Of a stretch of DNA of 64,000 nt, positions 26,766 to 34,499 are shown one piece after another. The notes below the pieces were generated by a model. The model did not search any database, was not told the origin of the DNA, and saw nothing but the letters and a program-made list of their open reading frames with translations. Source of the DNA: Archangium primigenium (lineage in GTDB: Bacteria > Myxococcota > Myxococcia > Myxococcales > Myxococcaceae); contig NZ_JADWYI010000001.1 of NCBI RefSeq assembly GCF_016904885.1, positions 2,604,001-2,668,000 of the forward strand. Direction: 5' to 3'. Made by a program: the position numbers and the translations under genes. Numbering within the stretch: position 1 is the first letter of the stretch; each line of letters begins with the position of its first letter.

Positions 26766-27512
26766 ATGCGGTGTTCGTCTTTCCTGCTCCTCGTCTCGAT
26801 GTGTGTCGTTGTTTCCCCCGCCGCGGCCCAGGTGGACGTGCGGATCGCCGCGCTGAGCCGACAGCTCGGGCAGGGGGAGGATCCCCAGGCGCGCTCCAAG
26901 GCGGCGTCGACCCTGGGCGCCTCGGATGACCCCGAGGCCCTGCCGCCCCTGTGCGAGGCCCTGAAGGACCCCAGCGAGGCGGTGCGGGCCGCGTCGGCGC
27001 GGGCGCTGGGCACGCTCCAGGAACTGGCGGGCCTGGAGTGCCTCAAGGGGCGCAAGGGCGAGACGGACGCCGCGACGAAGACGGCCATCCAGGCCTCGCT
27101 CAAGACGCTGCAGGGGCTCAAGGATCAGACGCCCAAGGTCTACGTGTCGCTGCTGGAGCTCAAGGACAAGTCGGGGCAGGTGAAGGCCGAGGTCCTGCGG
27201 GTCACCGAGGCGCGCATGCGGCGCAAGCTCACGAAGCTGGGCGCGGCGCTGGCCCCGGCGCGCGAGAGCAAGGCCGCGGCGCAGGGCGTCTTGCGCAAGC
27301 TCGGCGTGCGGGGCTACCGGTTGCAGGGGGAGATCCACGAGACCGAGTCCGGGGGCCTGCGCGTGACGATGGTGTGCATCGGCTACCCGGACCAGGCGCT
27401 GCTCGGCGACGTGGAGCTCCAGGCGTCGGGGGCGAAGCCGGAGGAGCTGCTCAAGGCGCTCGCGCCGCGCATCATCGACGAGGCCGCGGACACGTTCGAG
27501 TGGGAGCTGTGA
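26766..27512 (+). CDS. Exported HEAT-repeat protein (tandem paralogue 2)
   Basis: A 248-residue protein with signal peptide MRCSSFLLLVSMCVVVSPAAA. It shares the whole layout with its upstream neighbour: HEAT repeats (SDDPEALPPLCEALKDPSEA, VRAASARALGTLQELAGLEC), then VYVSLLELKDKSGQVKAEVL, TEARMRRKLTKLGAALAPA and GYRLQGEIHETESGGLRVT. The EARMRRKL and GYRL motifs are the best-conserved. The copies have diverged enough to be old, yet remain adjacent. Partner and role are unknown. The TAGGAT about 20 bases before the ATG may be a -10 element. The pirin gene begins 13 bases after the stop. Confidence 0.78.
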   Translation: MRCSSFLLLVSMCVVVSPAAAQVDVRIAALSRQLGQGEDPQARSKAASTLGASDDPEALPPLCEALKDPSEAVRAASARALGTLQELAGLECLKGRKGETDAATKTAIQASLKTLQGLKDQTPKVYVSLLELKDKSGQVKAEVLRVTEARMRRKLTKLGAALAPARESKAAAQGVLRKLGVRGYRLQGEIHETESGGLRVTMVCIGYPDQALLGDVELQASGAKPEELLKALAPRIIDEAADTFEWEL

Positions 27513-27525
27513 CAGACTCGGCCGC

Positions 27526-28473
27526 ATGACGACGACGCGCCGGCGCTTCCTCCTCGACTCCCTGCTGATCACGGCGGCCCTGGCGGCGGGGTGCTCGCGC
27601 GCTCCCGCGTACCACGCCACGTCGGACCGCAAGGTGCTCGACACCTTGAGCGGCGTGCCCACGAGCGACGGCGCGGGCGTGCGGCTCACGCGTGTCATCG
27701 GCCAGTCGGCGCTGCGCCACCTGGATCCGTTCCTGATGCTGGACCACTTCCACTCGGACGATCCGGGCGCGTACCTGGCGGGCTTTCCCGACCACCCGCA
27801 CCGGGGCTTCGAGACGGTGACGGTGATGCTGGACGGGCACATGCGCCACCGCGACAGCCAGGGCAACTCGGGGCTCATCCTGGGGGCGGGCTCGCAGTGG
27901 ATGACGGCGGGGCGGGGCATCATCCACTCGGAGATGCCCGAGCAGGAGCGGGGGCTGATGTCGGGCTTCCAGTTGTGGGTCAACCTGCCCGCGCGCGAGA
28001 AGCTGTGCGCGCCGCACTACCAGGACCTGCAACCCGACCGCCTGAGCGAGGCGAAGCTGTCGGCGGCGGGCAGCCACGTGCGGCTCATCGCGGGCGGTCT
28101 GGAGGGCCTCCAGGGCCCCGTGCGCGAGCGCCCGACCGAGCCCGTGCTCTTCACGTTGCGGCTGGAGGACGACACGCCGGCCCGGTGGGAGGTGCCCGAG
28201 GGCCACACGGCGTTCGCGTTCGTGCACGAGGGCGAGGTGCACATCGGGCCCGAGGACACGCCGAGGACGGTGCGGGCGGGGAGCCTCGCGCTGTTGGGGC
28301 CGGGCAAGCGGCTGCGCATCCGGGCGACGAACCAGCGCAGCGCGGTGCTGGTGGCGGCGGGCAGGCCCCTGCGCGAGCCCATCGTCCAGCGCGGCCCCTT
28401 CGTGATGAACACGGAGGCGGAGATCCGCCAGGCGATCCAGGACTACCAGAACGGCGTGCTGGACAAGGCGTGA
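27526..28473 (+). CDS. Exported pirin-family protein (Tat-type signal)
   Basis: A 315-residue bicupin of the pirin family. The metal-binding motif HPHRGFETVTVMLDGHMRHR and the following GQGNSG-like QGNSGLILGAGSQWMTAGRG, IIHSEMPEQE match pirin domain 1, including the His/His/His/Glu iron ligands. The C-terminal cupin spans about residues 200-295. Most pirins are cytoplasmic (quercetinase-like or regulatory). This one starts MTTTRRRFLLDSLLITAALA then AGC, a twin-arginine motif with a lipobox, predicting a folded, metal-loaded protein exported by Tat and lipidated. A TatA-like gene occurs in the window but not beside it. Activity is unknown. Confidence 0.88.
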   Translation: MTTTRRRFLLDSLLITAALAAGCSRAPAYHATSDRKVLDTLSGVPTSDGAGVRLTRVIGQSALRHLDPFLMLDHFHSDDPGAYLAGFPDHPHRGFETVTVMLDGHMRHRDSQGNSGLILGAGSQWMTAGRGIIHSEMPEQERGLMSGFQLWVNLPAREKLCAPHYQDLQPDRLSEAKLSAAGSHVRLIAGGLEGLQGPVRERPTEPVLFTLRLEDDTPARWEVPEGHTAFAFVHEGEVHIGPEDTPRTVRAGSLALLGPGKRLRIRATNQRSAVLVAAGRPLREPIVQRGPFVMNTEAEIRQAIQDYQNGVLDKA

Positions 28474-28498
28474 GCGCGGAACTCATCCGGAGGTCATC

Positions 28499-28757
28499 GT
28501 GCTTTCGCTCTTGTGGGTGCTCCTGACCCAGGTGCCGTGCGCGCCGAACGACCTGACGGTCGTGTGTCATGGCAAGCAGGGGAGGGTGAGCGCCTGCGCG
28601 GTGCTGCGAGAGACCGATCCAAAACCGGGAACTGGACAAGGAGATCATCACCTGGCTGAGGCGCTACCGTCAGGCGACACCGGGTCAGTTCGAGGCTTTC
28701 CTGCGCGAGGTCTACAATCGGCCCGTGATGCGCATGCGCTTTCCCCGTGGGTTCTGA
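28499..28757 (+). pseudogene. Remnant of a Sit/AHH-type polymorphic toxin gene
   Basis: Two pieces in different frames. From the GTG at 28499, about 40 residues read LSLLWVLLTQVPCAPNDLTV then VCHGKQGRVSACAVLRETDP, like the N terminus of myxobacterial wall-associated/Sit polymorphic toxins. From about 28620, in another frame, the last 44 residues (ELDKEIITWLRRYRQATPGQ, FEAFLREVYNRPVMRMRFPR, GF) match the C terminus of the same kind of protein. The middle, which in intact homologues carries the His-rich nuclease core, is missing; a deletion with frame change at about 28615-28628 explains this. The toxin should be inactive. Its stop lies 1 base before the immunity gene. Confidence 0.65.
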
Positions 28758-28758
28758 C

Positions 28759-29412
28759 GTGTCCGAGCGCTTCTTCGTTCTAGAGGAAGGCGAGTCCGGC
28801 TCCCGGTACGACACGGAGGTCGATACCGTCGAGCCCATCAATCGAGAGGACGGGGCGCGTTGTCCGCGTTGTGGTGTCGGGGTGGGCATGCGGACGTGGC
28901 TGCCGCCCTACCGATGTGACCTGGTCCTGCATGGGGAGGCGTGGGGCGATTTCCTCCAGGGGTCGGGGGATGACCTCCTGGTGTCCGAGCGCTTCGCGCG
29001 GGCCTTCCAAGAGGAAGGGCTCACGGGGCTCGAGGGCTTCCATCCCGTCGAGGTCCGCCGGGTACGTGGCAAGCGCCGGAACTCCACGCTCTCTACGCCA
29101 CCTCCGTACCTGTTCACCAAGGCCTGCTTCGGCCGAGGGGCCTTGGACCTGACGCGCGGTCGCCTCCGCTTCCCGGCGCCTCCCACGTGTCCGGAGTGCC
29201 TGTCCGTCCATCTGGATACCATTCACGGCTTCTCGCTGGAGCCCGGCACCTGGCGGAGGGAGGACATCTTCCGGCCGAGGGGCCTGCACGGTTGGCTGAC
29301 CGTCTCCGAGCGCTTCGCGCGCTTCGTCGCGCGGCATGGCTTCACGAACCTGCGCCTGACGCCCAGCGAGGAGTACCTCTGGGATCCAACGGCGCCTGCG
29401 GACTCGGCCTGA
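28759..29412 (+). CDS. SitI6-like double-CXXCG immunity protein
   Basis: A 217-residue cytoplasmic protein with two CxxC knuckles, CPRCGVGVGMRTWLPP near residue 36 and CPECLSVHLDTIHGF near residue 140, in the arrangement of the myxobacterial double-CXXCG family (TIGR02264), whose members are immunity proteins for Sit-type lipoprotein toxins exchanged by outer-membrane contact. Two similar segments, DDLLVSERFARAFQEEGLTG and HGWLTVSERFARFVARHGFT, suggest an internal duplication. GTG at 28759 was chosen: it begins VSERFFVLEEGE as the family does and follows the toxin stop by 1 base. The gene is intact although its toxin is broken, so it may protect against toxins delivered by kin. Confidence 0.82.
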   Translation: MSERFFVLEEGESGSRYDTEVDTVEPINREDGARCPRCGVGVGMRTWLPPYRCDLVLHGEAWGDFLQGSGDDLLVSERFARAFQEEGLTGLEGFHPVEVRRVRGKRRNSTLSTPPPYLFTKACFGRGALDLTRGRLRFPAPPTCPECLSVHLDTIHGFSLEPGTWRREDIFRPRGLHGWLTVSERFARFVARHGFTNLRLTPSEEYLWDPTAPADSA

Positions 29413-29416
29413 CGGC

Positions 29417-32368
29417 TCACGCCCGGCGGATGAGGCCCATCTCGTCGAGCGTGGAGAACAGGCGCACGCGCGCCTCGCTCCAGGGCATGAGCACCACGCG
29501 GTAGCCCGCGAGCGCGTCGAGCAGGGCCTGGCGGTAGCTCGGGTGGCCCGGGTCGGCGATGATGACCACGCCCCGGTCCTCGGTCGAGCGGATGAGCCGG
29601 CCCACGCCCTGGCGCAGCATGAGCAGCGAGCGCGGCAGCCGGTACTGGAGGAAGCCCAGGTGCGCGTGCACGCCCCGGGCGAGCGCCTCCTCGCGCGAGG
29701 CCACGAGCGGGCGGCTCGCGGGTTCCAGGGGCAGCTTGTCGATGAACACGCACCCCACGCCCCGGCCGGGGATGTCCACGCCCTGCCAGAAGCTCTTGGT
29801 GCCCATGAGCACCGTGCCAGTGTCCTTCTCCTGCCGGGCCGCCAGCGAGCGGCCATGGCCCCGCGACTGCCGCATCACCTCGATGCCCTGGGGCTCCAGC
29901 TTCGTGCGGAGCTGATCCGCCACGCGCTCCATGCGCCGCGTGGAGGCGAACAAGCCCAGGAGCCGTCCGCCCATCACCTGCGCCAGGCCCGACATGCGCT
30001 GCGCCGCCCAGTCGATGAACGCCGGCTCGTGCGCGCGAGGCGCGTCCGTCACCAGCACCACGAGCGCCTGCTGCTTCAAGTCGAAGGGCGTGGGCGCGCG
30101 CAACAGCCGGGGCGGGGGGATGCCCTCGTTGCGCCCGTCCAGTCCGAGCCGGTTGAGCACGTAGGGCATGCGCTCGGTGCCGGTGCTCAGCGTGGCCGAG
30201 GCCAGCACGAGCGAGCGCTTGTTCTGGGCGAAGTCGCGCGACACGTACGCCGCCACGTTCACCGGCTGGGCGATGAGCGTCCAGCGCTGCTTGCGCGGCA
30301 CCGCCGTGGCCGCGTAGCACCGCCCCTCGGACGGGTCGTCGGACAGCTCCGTGGCGAGCACCGCCAACTCCTGCACCTCGGCCACGCCGCCCGCCAGCTC
30401 CCGCTCCAGGGGCGGCATGCGCACCGCCAGGTCCGGCAGCACCTCGGCCACGCCCACGGTGAGCCGCTTGTGCAGGGTCTGCAGGCACTCGCGCACGTCC
30501 AGCAGGCCCTCGCGCACGGGGCTCCACGGGGCCGAGCGCCGCACCTCGGGGGTGATGCGCAGCTCGGGGGCGTAGGCGGCCTCGTCGTCGGACTCGGAGG
30601 CGCTCGCCGCGGCGGGCTCGCACAGGGCCATCACGCGCTCGCCCAGGTCCGAGACGCTCGTGCCCACGTCGTGCAGCGCGCCCTCGATCTCGCTCATGAG
30701 CACGCGGGCCTCGGCGCGCCGCGAGGCGAACAGGGCCCGGCGCAGCTCGGCGAACAGGCCCCGGCGGCCATCGCGCCCGTGCAGCCGCTCGGACAGCCGC
30801 GAGAAGGCATGGTCCGACAGCTCCGAGGACAGGGCGGTGGTGGCCACGTCCTCCACCTCGTGCGCCTCGTCGAGCACCAGGTGATCCAGCTTCGGGTAGC
30901 GCGCGGGCCAGGCGAAGGCGAGCGACTGGTTGATGACGAGCACGTCGGCCTCGCGCGCCTGGGCGACGGCCGAGTGGTAGTAGCAGCGGTGGTAGTGCGG
31001 GCAGCGCTCGCCGAGCGTGGTGGCCGCCTCGGAGCGCACGGCCGGCGCGAGCGCGTGCAGCACGGGGAAGCGGTCGCGGAACCAGTGGCTGAGCCGGTCC
31101 AGGTCGCCGTCCGGGCCCCGGCGCATGAGCGCGCGCAGGTAGGCGCGGGGGGCGCGCGCGGCGTGGCTCATGCCGGGCTCCACGCGCGTGACGTCCAGGG
31201 CGCGGCGGCGGCACAGGTAGTTCGTCTGGCCCTTGAGCAGCGCGTAGGAGAAGGCCCCCTGGGTGGCGCGGTGCAGCCGGGGCAGATCCTTCTCGATGAG
31301 CTGATCCTGGAGCGTCTTGGTGTGCGGCGCCACGCCCACCTTGCGGCCGTTGCGCACGGTGAAGAGGGCGGCGGGCGTGAGGTACGCGAGCGACTTGCCC
31401 GTGCCGGTGCCGGCCTCCACCGCGAGCTGGCCTCCGTCGGACAGGGAGCGCGCCACGGCCTGGGCCATCTCGAGCTGGGCGGGGCGCACGGCGAAGGACT
31501 CGTGGGCCCCGGCCAGGGCGCCGCCCGCGCCGAGCAGGGCGGAGACCTCCTCGGGGCGCACGGGCACGATGGGCACGTCCTCGCCCGGGGGCTCGTCCGG
31601 GGGCCGGGTGCCGTTGGCGCGCTGGCGCTCGGGGCGGCCGGGGAGGAAGCCCGAGGCCGAGAGTTTCAGGGGACTCGGGCGCGCGCGGCATATCTTCCAC
31701 GCGCCCGTGAGCAGCGTCACCAGGGGCGCCGCGTCCGACTCCAGCGCGCCCTCCAGCTCCACGCCTTCCTCGCCCGCCTCGATCTGCGCGAGCCTGAGCC
31801 CGGCGCGCGGATCGAGCGTCTCCAGCAGGTCCGCGAGATCCTCGGCGCGCCCCTCGGCGATGCAGCCCTCCAGCGCGTGCAGCAGCACGGCGTGGGTGGC
31901 CTCGCAGTCCGTCATGGCGCGGTGGCGCTCGCGGGGGCCCTTGCCGGCCCAGCGCAGCAGCGACTCCAGGGAGTGGCTGGGCAGCTCCGGGTGCAGGTAG
32001 TGCATCACCTCGCACGAATCGAGCACCGGCGCGCGCAGGGGGCCGAGGATGTCCGGGAGGAAGCCCTTCTCGAAGGACGCGTTGTGGGCCACCACCGTCC
32101 AGCCCGCGAGCTTGTCGCGCAGCTCGGCCGCCTTCTGCGCGAGCCGGGGCTGGCCGACGAGCTGCGCGTCCTCGATGCCCGTGAGCCGGCGGATGGTGAG
32201 GGGCAGGGGACGCGAGGCGGAGAAGAAGCGGGCGTAGCGCTCGGTGACGCGGCCGTTCTCGATGAACAGGGCCCCGAGTTCGATGACCTCGTCGACGCGC
32301 GGATCCAACCCCGTTGTCTCGAGGTCGAGGAACACGTGCCGGGTGAAGAGCTCCGCCGCGCCGCCCAT
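29417..32368 (-). CDS. dinG: DinG-family helicase fused to DnaQ-like exonuclease
   Basis: A 983-residue fusion. Residues 7-170 are a DEDDh 3'-5' exonuclease: HVFLDLETTGLDPRVDEVIE (Exo I), VVAHNASFEKGFL (Exo II) and RHRAMTDCEATHAV (Exo III). From about 310 a superfamily 2 XPD/DinG helicase follows: AVEAGTGTGKSLAYL (Walker A), VLDEAHEVED (DEAH box), SLVLASATLSTG (III) and LLMLRQGVGRLIRS (VI). Cysteines suited to an iron-sulfur cluster are NYLC and ERCPHYHRC; only three of the usual four are obvious. Such proteins unwind D-loops, R-loops or damaged DNA. ATG at 32368 leads straight into the exonuclease domain. It stands alone, with its stop 4 bases from the convergent immunity gene. Confidence 0.93.
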   Translation of the reverse strand: MGGAAELFTRHVFLDLETTGLDPRVDEVIELGALFIENGRVTERYARFFSASRPLPLTIRRLTGIEDAQLVGQPRLAQKAAELRDKLAGWTVVAHNASFEKGFLPDILGPLRAPVLDSCEVMHYLHPELPSHSLESLLRWAGKGPRERHRAMTDCEATHAVLLHALEGCIAEGRAEDLADLLETLDPRAGLRLAQIEAGEEGVELEGALESDAAPLVTLLTGAWKICRARPSPLKLSASGFLPGRPERQRANGTRPPDEPPGEDVPIVPVRPEEVSALLGAGGALAGAHESFAVRPAQLEMAQAVARSLSDGGQLAVEAGTGTGKSLAYLTPAALFTVRNGRKVGVAPHTKTLQDQLIEKDLPRLHRATQGAFSYALLKGQTNYLCRRRALDVTRVEPGMSHAARAPRAYLRALMRRGPDGDLDRLSHWFRDRFPVLHALAPAVRSEAATTLGERCPHYHRCYYHSAVAQAREADVLVINQSLAFAWPARYPKLDHLVLDEAHEVEDVATTALSSELSDHAFSRLSERLHGRDGRRGLFAELRRALFASRRAEARVLMSEIEGALHDVGTSVSDLGERVMALCEPAAASASESDDEAAYAPELRITPEVRRSAPWSPVREGLLDVRECLQTLHKRLTVGVAEVLPDLAVRMPPLERELAGGVAEVQELAVLATELSDDPSEGRCYAATAVPRKQRWTLIAQPVNVAAYVSRDFAQNKRSLVLASATLSTGTERMPYVLNRLGLDGRNEGIPPPRLLRAPTPFDLKQQALVVLVTDAPRAHEPAFIDWAAQRMSGLAQVMGGRLLGLFASTRRMERVADQLRTKLEPQGIEVMRQSRGHGRSLAARQEKDTGTVLMGTKSFWQGVDIPGRGVGCVFIDKLPLEPASRPLVASREEALARGVHAHLGFLQYRLPRSLLMLRQGVGRLIRSTEDRGVVIIADPGHPSYRQALLDALAGYRVVLMPWSEARVRLFSTLDEMGLIRRA

Positions 32369-32542
32369 GGGAAGGAATGCACAGCCTACCCGCCTTCGGG
32401 CGTCATGCCGAGAAACCGGCCGTGTGGGATCCGGGACGGGAATTGCCGGGACTTCCCGCGCGACCGCTCGCCCGGGGGTTTCGACCGTTCGCCCGCACGG
32501 CGCCCTCCGAGCGGCCAGGCGGGTCCATGTTCCCGGGCAGCC

Positions 32543-34111
32543 ATGACCCCTCCTTCCCCTGCTCTCCCCTCGCCGTTCCGTCCCAACCACCCGAGGGCCA
32601 CCCTGGGGGCGGCGCTCGCCCTGGGCCTGTGCGCCGAGGTGCTGTTCGACGGGCCCGACCTGGGCATCTCCGTGCCGCTCTTCTGTGGGCTGTTCGTGGG
32701 GGCCCTGCTCGCGCTGGGCGGCCGCGAGGGCTGGCAGCGGGCGCGCCCCAACGCCTGGCTGCTGGGTCCGCTGCTGTTCTTCTCGGGCATGGTGTTCGTG
32801 CGCGCCAGCCCCCTGCTCACGCTGCTCAACCTGGCCTGCGCGCTGGGCTGCTGCCTGCTGCTCACGCACTTCTGGGCGGCGGGGCGCGTGGAGCGGCTGG
32901 GATTGTGGGGCTATGCCTCCACGGCGCTGGGCAGCCTGTGGCTGGCCTTGTCCACGCCCGGCGGGGTGGTGCGCGCGGAGGCGGCGCGCTGGCCCGTGCG
33001 GGAGCAGGTGTCGCGCGGGGTGCCCGTGCTTCGGGGCGTGCTGCTCGCGCTGCCCATCCTGCTCGTGTTCACCGCGCTGCTGGTGTCGGCGGACGCCGTG
33101 TTCGCGTCGGTGGTGGATGGGGTGTGGCTCGGGCTGGGCGAGGCGCTGTCGCCAGGCACGCTCTGGGGCGCGGGGTTCACGGGCGTGAGCGCCCTGGGAC
33201 TGCTGGGCCTGCTCGTGAGCGCGCTGCGGCGGCGGCGGGCCGAGGAGGCGGGGGAGACGGAGGTGGCGCCCGTGCCGCCCCGTCTGGGCTTCGCCGAGAG
33301 CCTCACCGTGGTGGGCCTGGTGGACGTGCTCTTCCTGGGCTTCGCCTCCATCCAGTTCGCCTTCCTGTCGGGCGCGGCGCGGCTGCCCGCGGAGTTCACC
33401 TACTCGGCGTATGCCCGGCGGGGCTTCTTCGAGCTGCTCGAGGTGTCGGTGCTGACGCTGGGGCTGAGCCTGGCGCTGACGCGCTGGACGCGGCCGCGCG
33501 AGGGCGCGCAGCTGCGAGCCTTCCGGGTGGCGTGCTCGGTGATGGTGGGGCTGGTGCTGGTGCTGCTCGCGTCGGCCATGAAGCGCATGGCGCTGTACGA
33601 GGCGGCCTATGGCTACACGCACCTGCGCGTCTACACGCAGGTCTTCATGGCGGTGCTGGCCGGGGTGCTCGTCTGGCGCGGGGTGACGCTGTGGTGGCGG
33701 CCCGAGCGCTTCGCCCTCGGCGCGTTCGTGGGGGGCCTGGCCTTCGTCGCGGTGCTGGACGTGCTCAACCCCGATGCCTTCATCGCGCGCGGAAACCTGG
33801 AGCGCGCGGAGGCGGGCCTGCCGTGGGACGCGGCCTATTTCCAGGAGTTGTCCGAGGATGCCGCGCCGGTGCTCGCCGCGCGGCTGGGGCCGGGGGACGC
33901 GGACCGCACCGACCTCACGCCGCTCGACCGCGTGCTGTGCGCTCGGGGCGAGCCGATGCGGGGCGGCTGGCCCGCCTTCCACCTGGCCCGTCACCGGGCG
34001 GCGGCCCTGCCGCGCACGTGCGTGTTCCAGACCGTCTACATGCCGCCGATGTCCGCGCGGGCGCTCCCGGTGGGGGAGGCGCGCGCGGAGGGGGACGTCA
34101 CTCGACCATGA
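32543..34111 (+). CDS. DUF4173 polytopic membrane protein
   Basis: A 522-residue inner-membrane protein with about ten to twelve hydrophobic helices (for example ATLGAALALGLCAEVLF, ACALGCCLLLTHFWAAG, GVLLALPILLVFTALLVSAD, LTLGLSLALTRW, VACSVMVGLVLVLLASAMKR). The segments SADAVFASVVDG, FTYSAYARRGFFELLEVSVL and YEAAYGYTHLRVYTQVFM are the signature blocks of the DUF4173/DUF4153 family. A soluble tail of about 110 residues (NPDAFIARGNLERAEAGLPW onward) faces one side. Some relatives sit beside two-component or LytTR genes, but none is here and the function is unknown. It ends overlapping the convergent cupredoxin gene by 14 bases. Confidence 0.85.
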   Translation: MTPPSPALPSPFRPNHPRATLGAALALGLCAEVLFDGPDLGISVPLFCGLFVGALLALGGREGWQRARPNAWLLGPLLFFSGMVFVRASPLLTLLNLACALGCCLLLTHFWAAGRVERLGLWGYASTALGSLWLALSTPGGVVRAEAARWPVREQVSRGVPVLRGVLLALPILLVFTALLVSADAVFASVVDGVWLGLGEALSPGTLWGAGFTGVSALGLLGLLVSALRRRRAEEAGETEVAPVPPRLGFAESLTVVGLVDVLFLGFASIQFAFLSGAARLPAEFTYSAYARRGFFELLEVSVLTLGLSLALTRWTRPREGAQLRAFRVACSVMVGLVLVLLASAMKRMALYEAAYGYTHLRVYTQVFMAVLAGVLVWRGVTLWWRPERFALGAFVGGLAFVAVLDVLNPDAFIARGNLERAEAGLPWDAAYFQELSEDAAPVLAARLGPGDADRTDLTPLDRVLCARGEPMRGGWPAFHLARHRAAALPRTCVFQTVYMPPMSARALPVGEARAEGDVTRP

Positions 34112-34499
34112 ACACGCCGCTGATCATCTTCCCCATGGCGCAGCCGTAGACGAGCTTTCCCGTCTGGGTGGGGGTGAAGCTCACCTCCACCGGCTGGTTG
34201 AGGGGCAGCGGGGTGTTGATGTTGTGCTCGTCGAGCACGATCTCCGTGGCGCACGTGTGCTCCGTGGTCCGCGTGAGCACGAGCTTGACGGGCTGACCCT
34301 GGCGCAGGGTGACGGGGCTCGGCTCGTAGCCCTTCTCCGTGATGCTGAGCGCGATCGTGCGCGGCTCGCCGGGCTTGCCCTCGGGCACGGCCGGGGCGGT
34401 GGGCGTCCCCTGGGTGCAGCCCTGCTCGGCGGCGAGCATCGCCGCGGCCAGGGTGAGCGCGAGCAGGGGCTTGATGAGCCGGGCGAAGTAGGTCCTCAC
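34098..34499 (-). CDS. Cupredoxin-domain lipoprotein
   Basis: A 133-residue lipoprotein (LIKPLLALTLAAAMLAAEQG then C, lipidated at about residue 28) with a single cupredoxin domain. ITEKGYEPSPVTLRQGQPVK, LVLTRTTEHTCATEIVLDEH and VEVSFTPTQTGKLVYGCAMG then KMISG match type-I copper proteins of the plastocyanin/EfeO-like group. Potential copper ligands are the C-terminal Cys and Met (GCAMGKM) and upstream His/Cys in TEHTC; the usual second His after the Cys is replaced. It is probably a periplasmic electron carrier or metal binder. The GTG start overlaps the upstream stop by 4 bases (GTGA), so it is coupled to the Sm-like protein. Confidence 0.85.
   Translation of the reverse strand: MRTYFARLIKPLLALTLAAAMLAAEQGCTQGTPTAPAVPEGKPGEPRTIALSITEKGYEPSPVTLRQGQPVKLVLTRTTEHTCATEIVLDEHNINTPLPLNQPVEVSFTPTQTGKLVYGCAMGKMISGVFMVE

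Noticed and set aside
28499-28783. A single 94-codon gene before the immunity gene
   Set aside because: Only its first 40 or so codons look like a protein. The matching C terminus is in another frame, so a remnant fits better.
29543-32542. A long forward frame continuing into the DUF4173 gene
   Set aside because: The part before 32543 is antisense to the exonuclease-DinG gene and has no domain; only the segment from 32543 looks like a protein.
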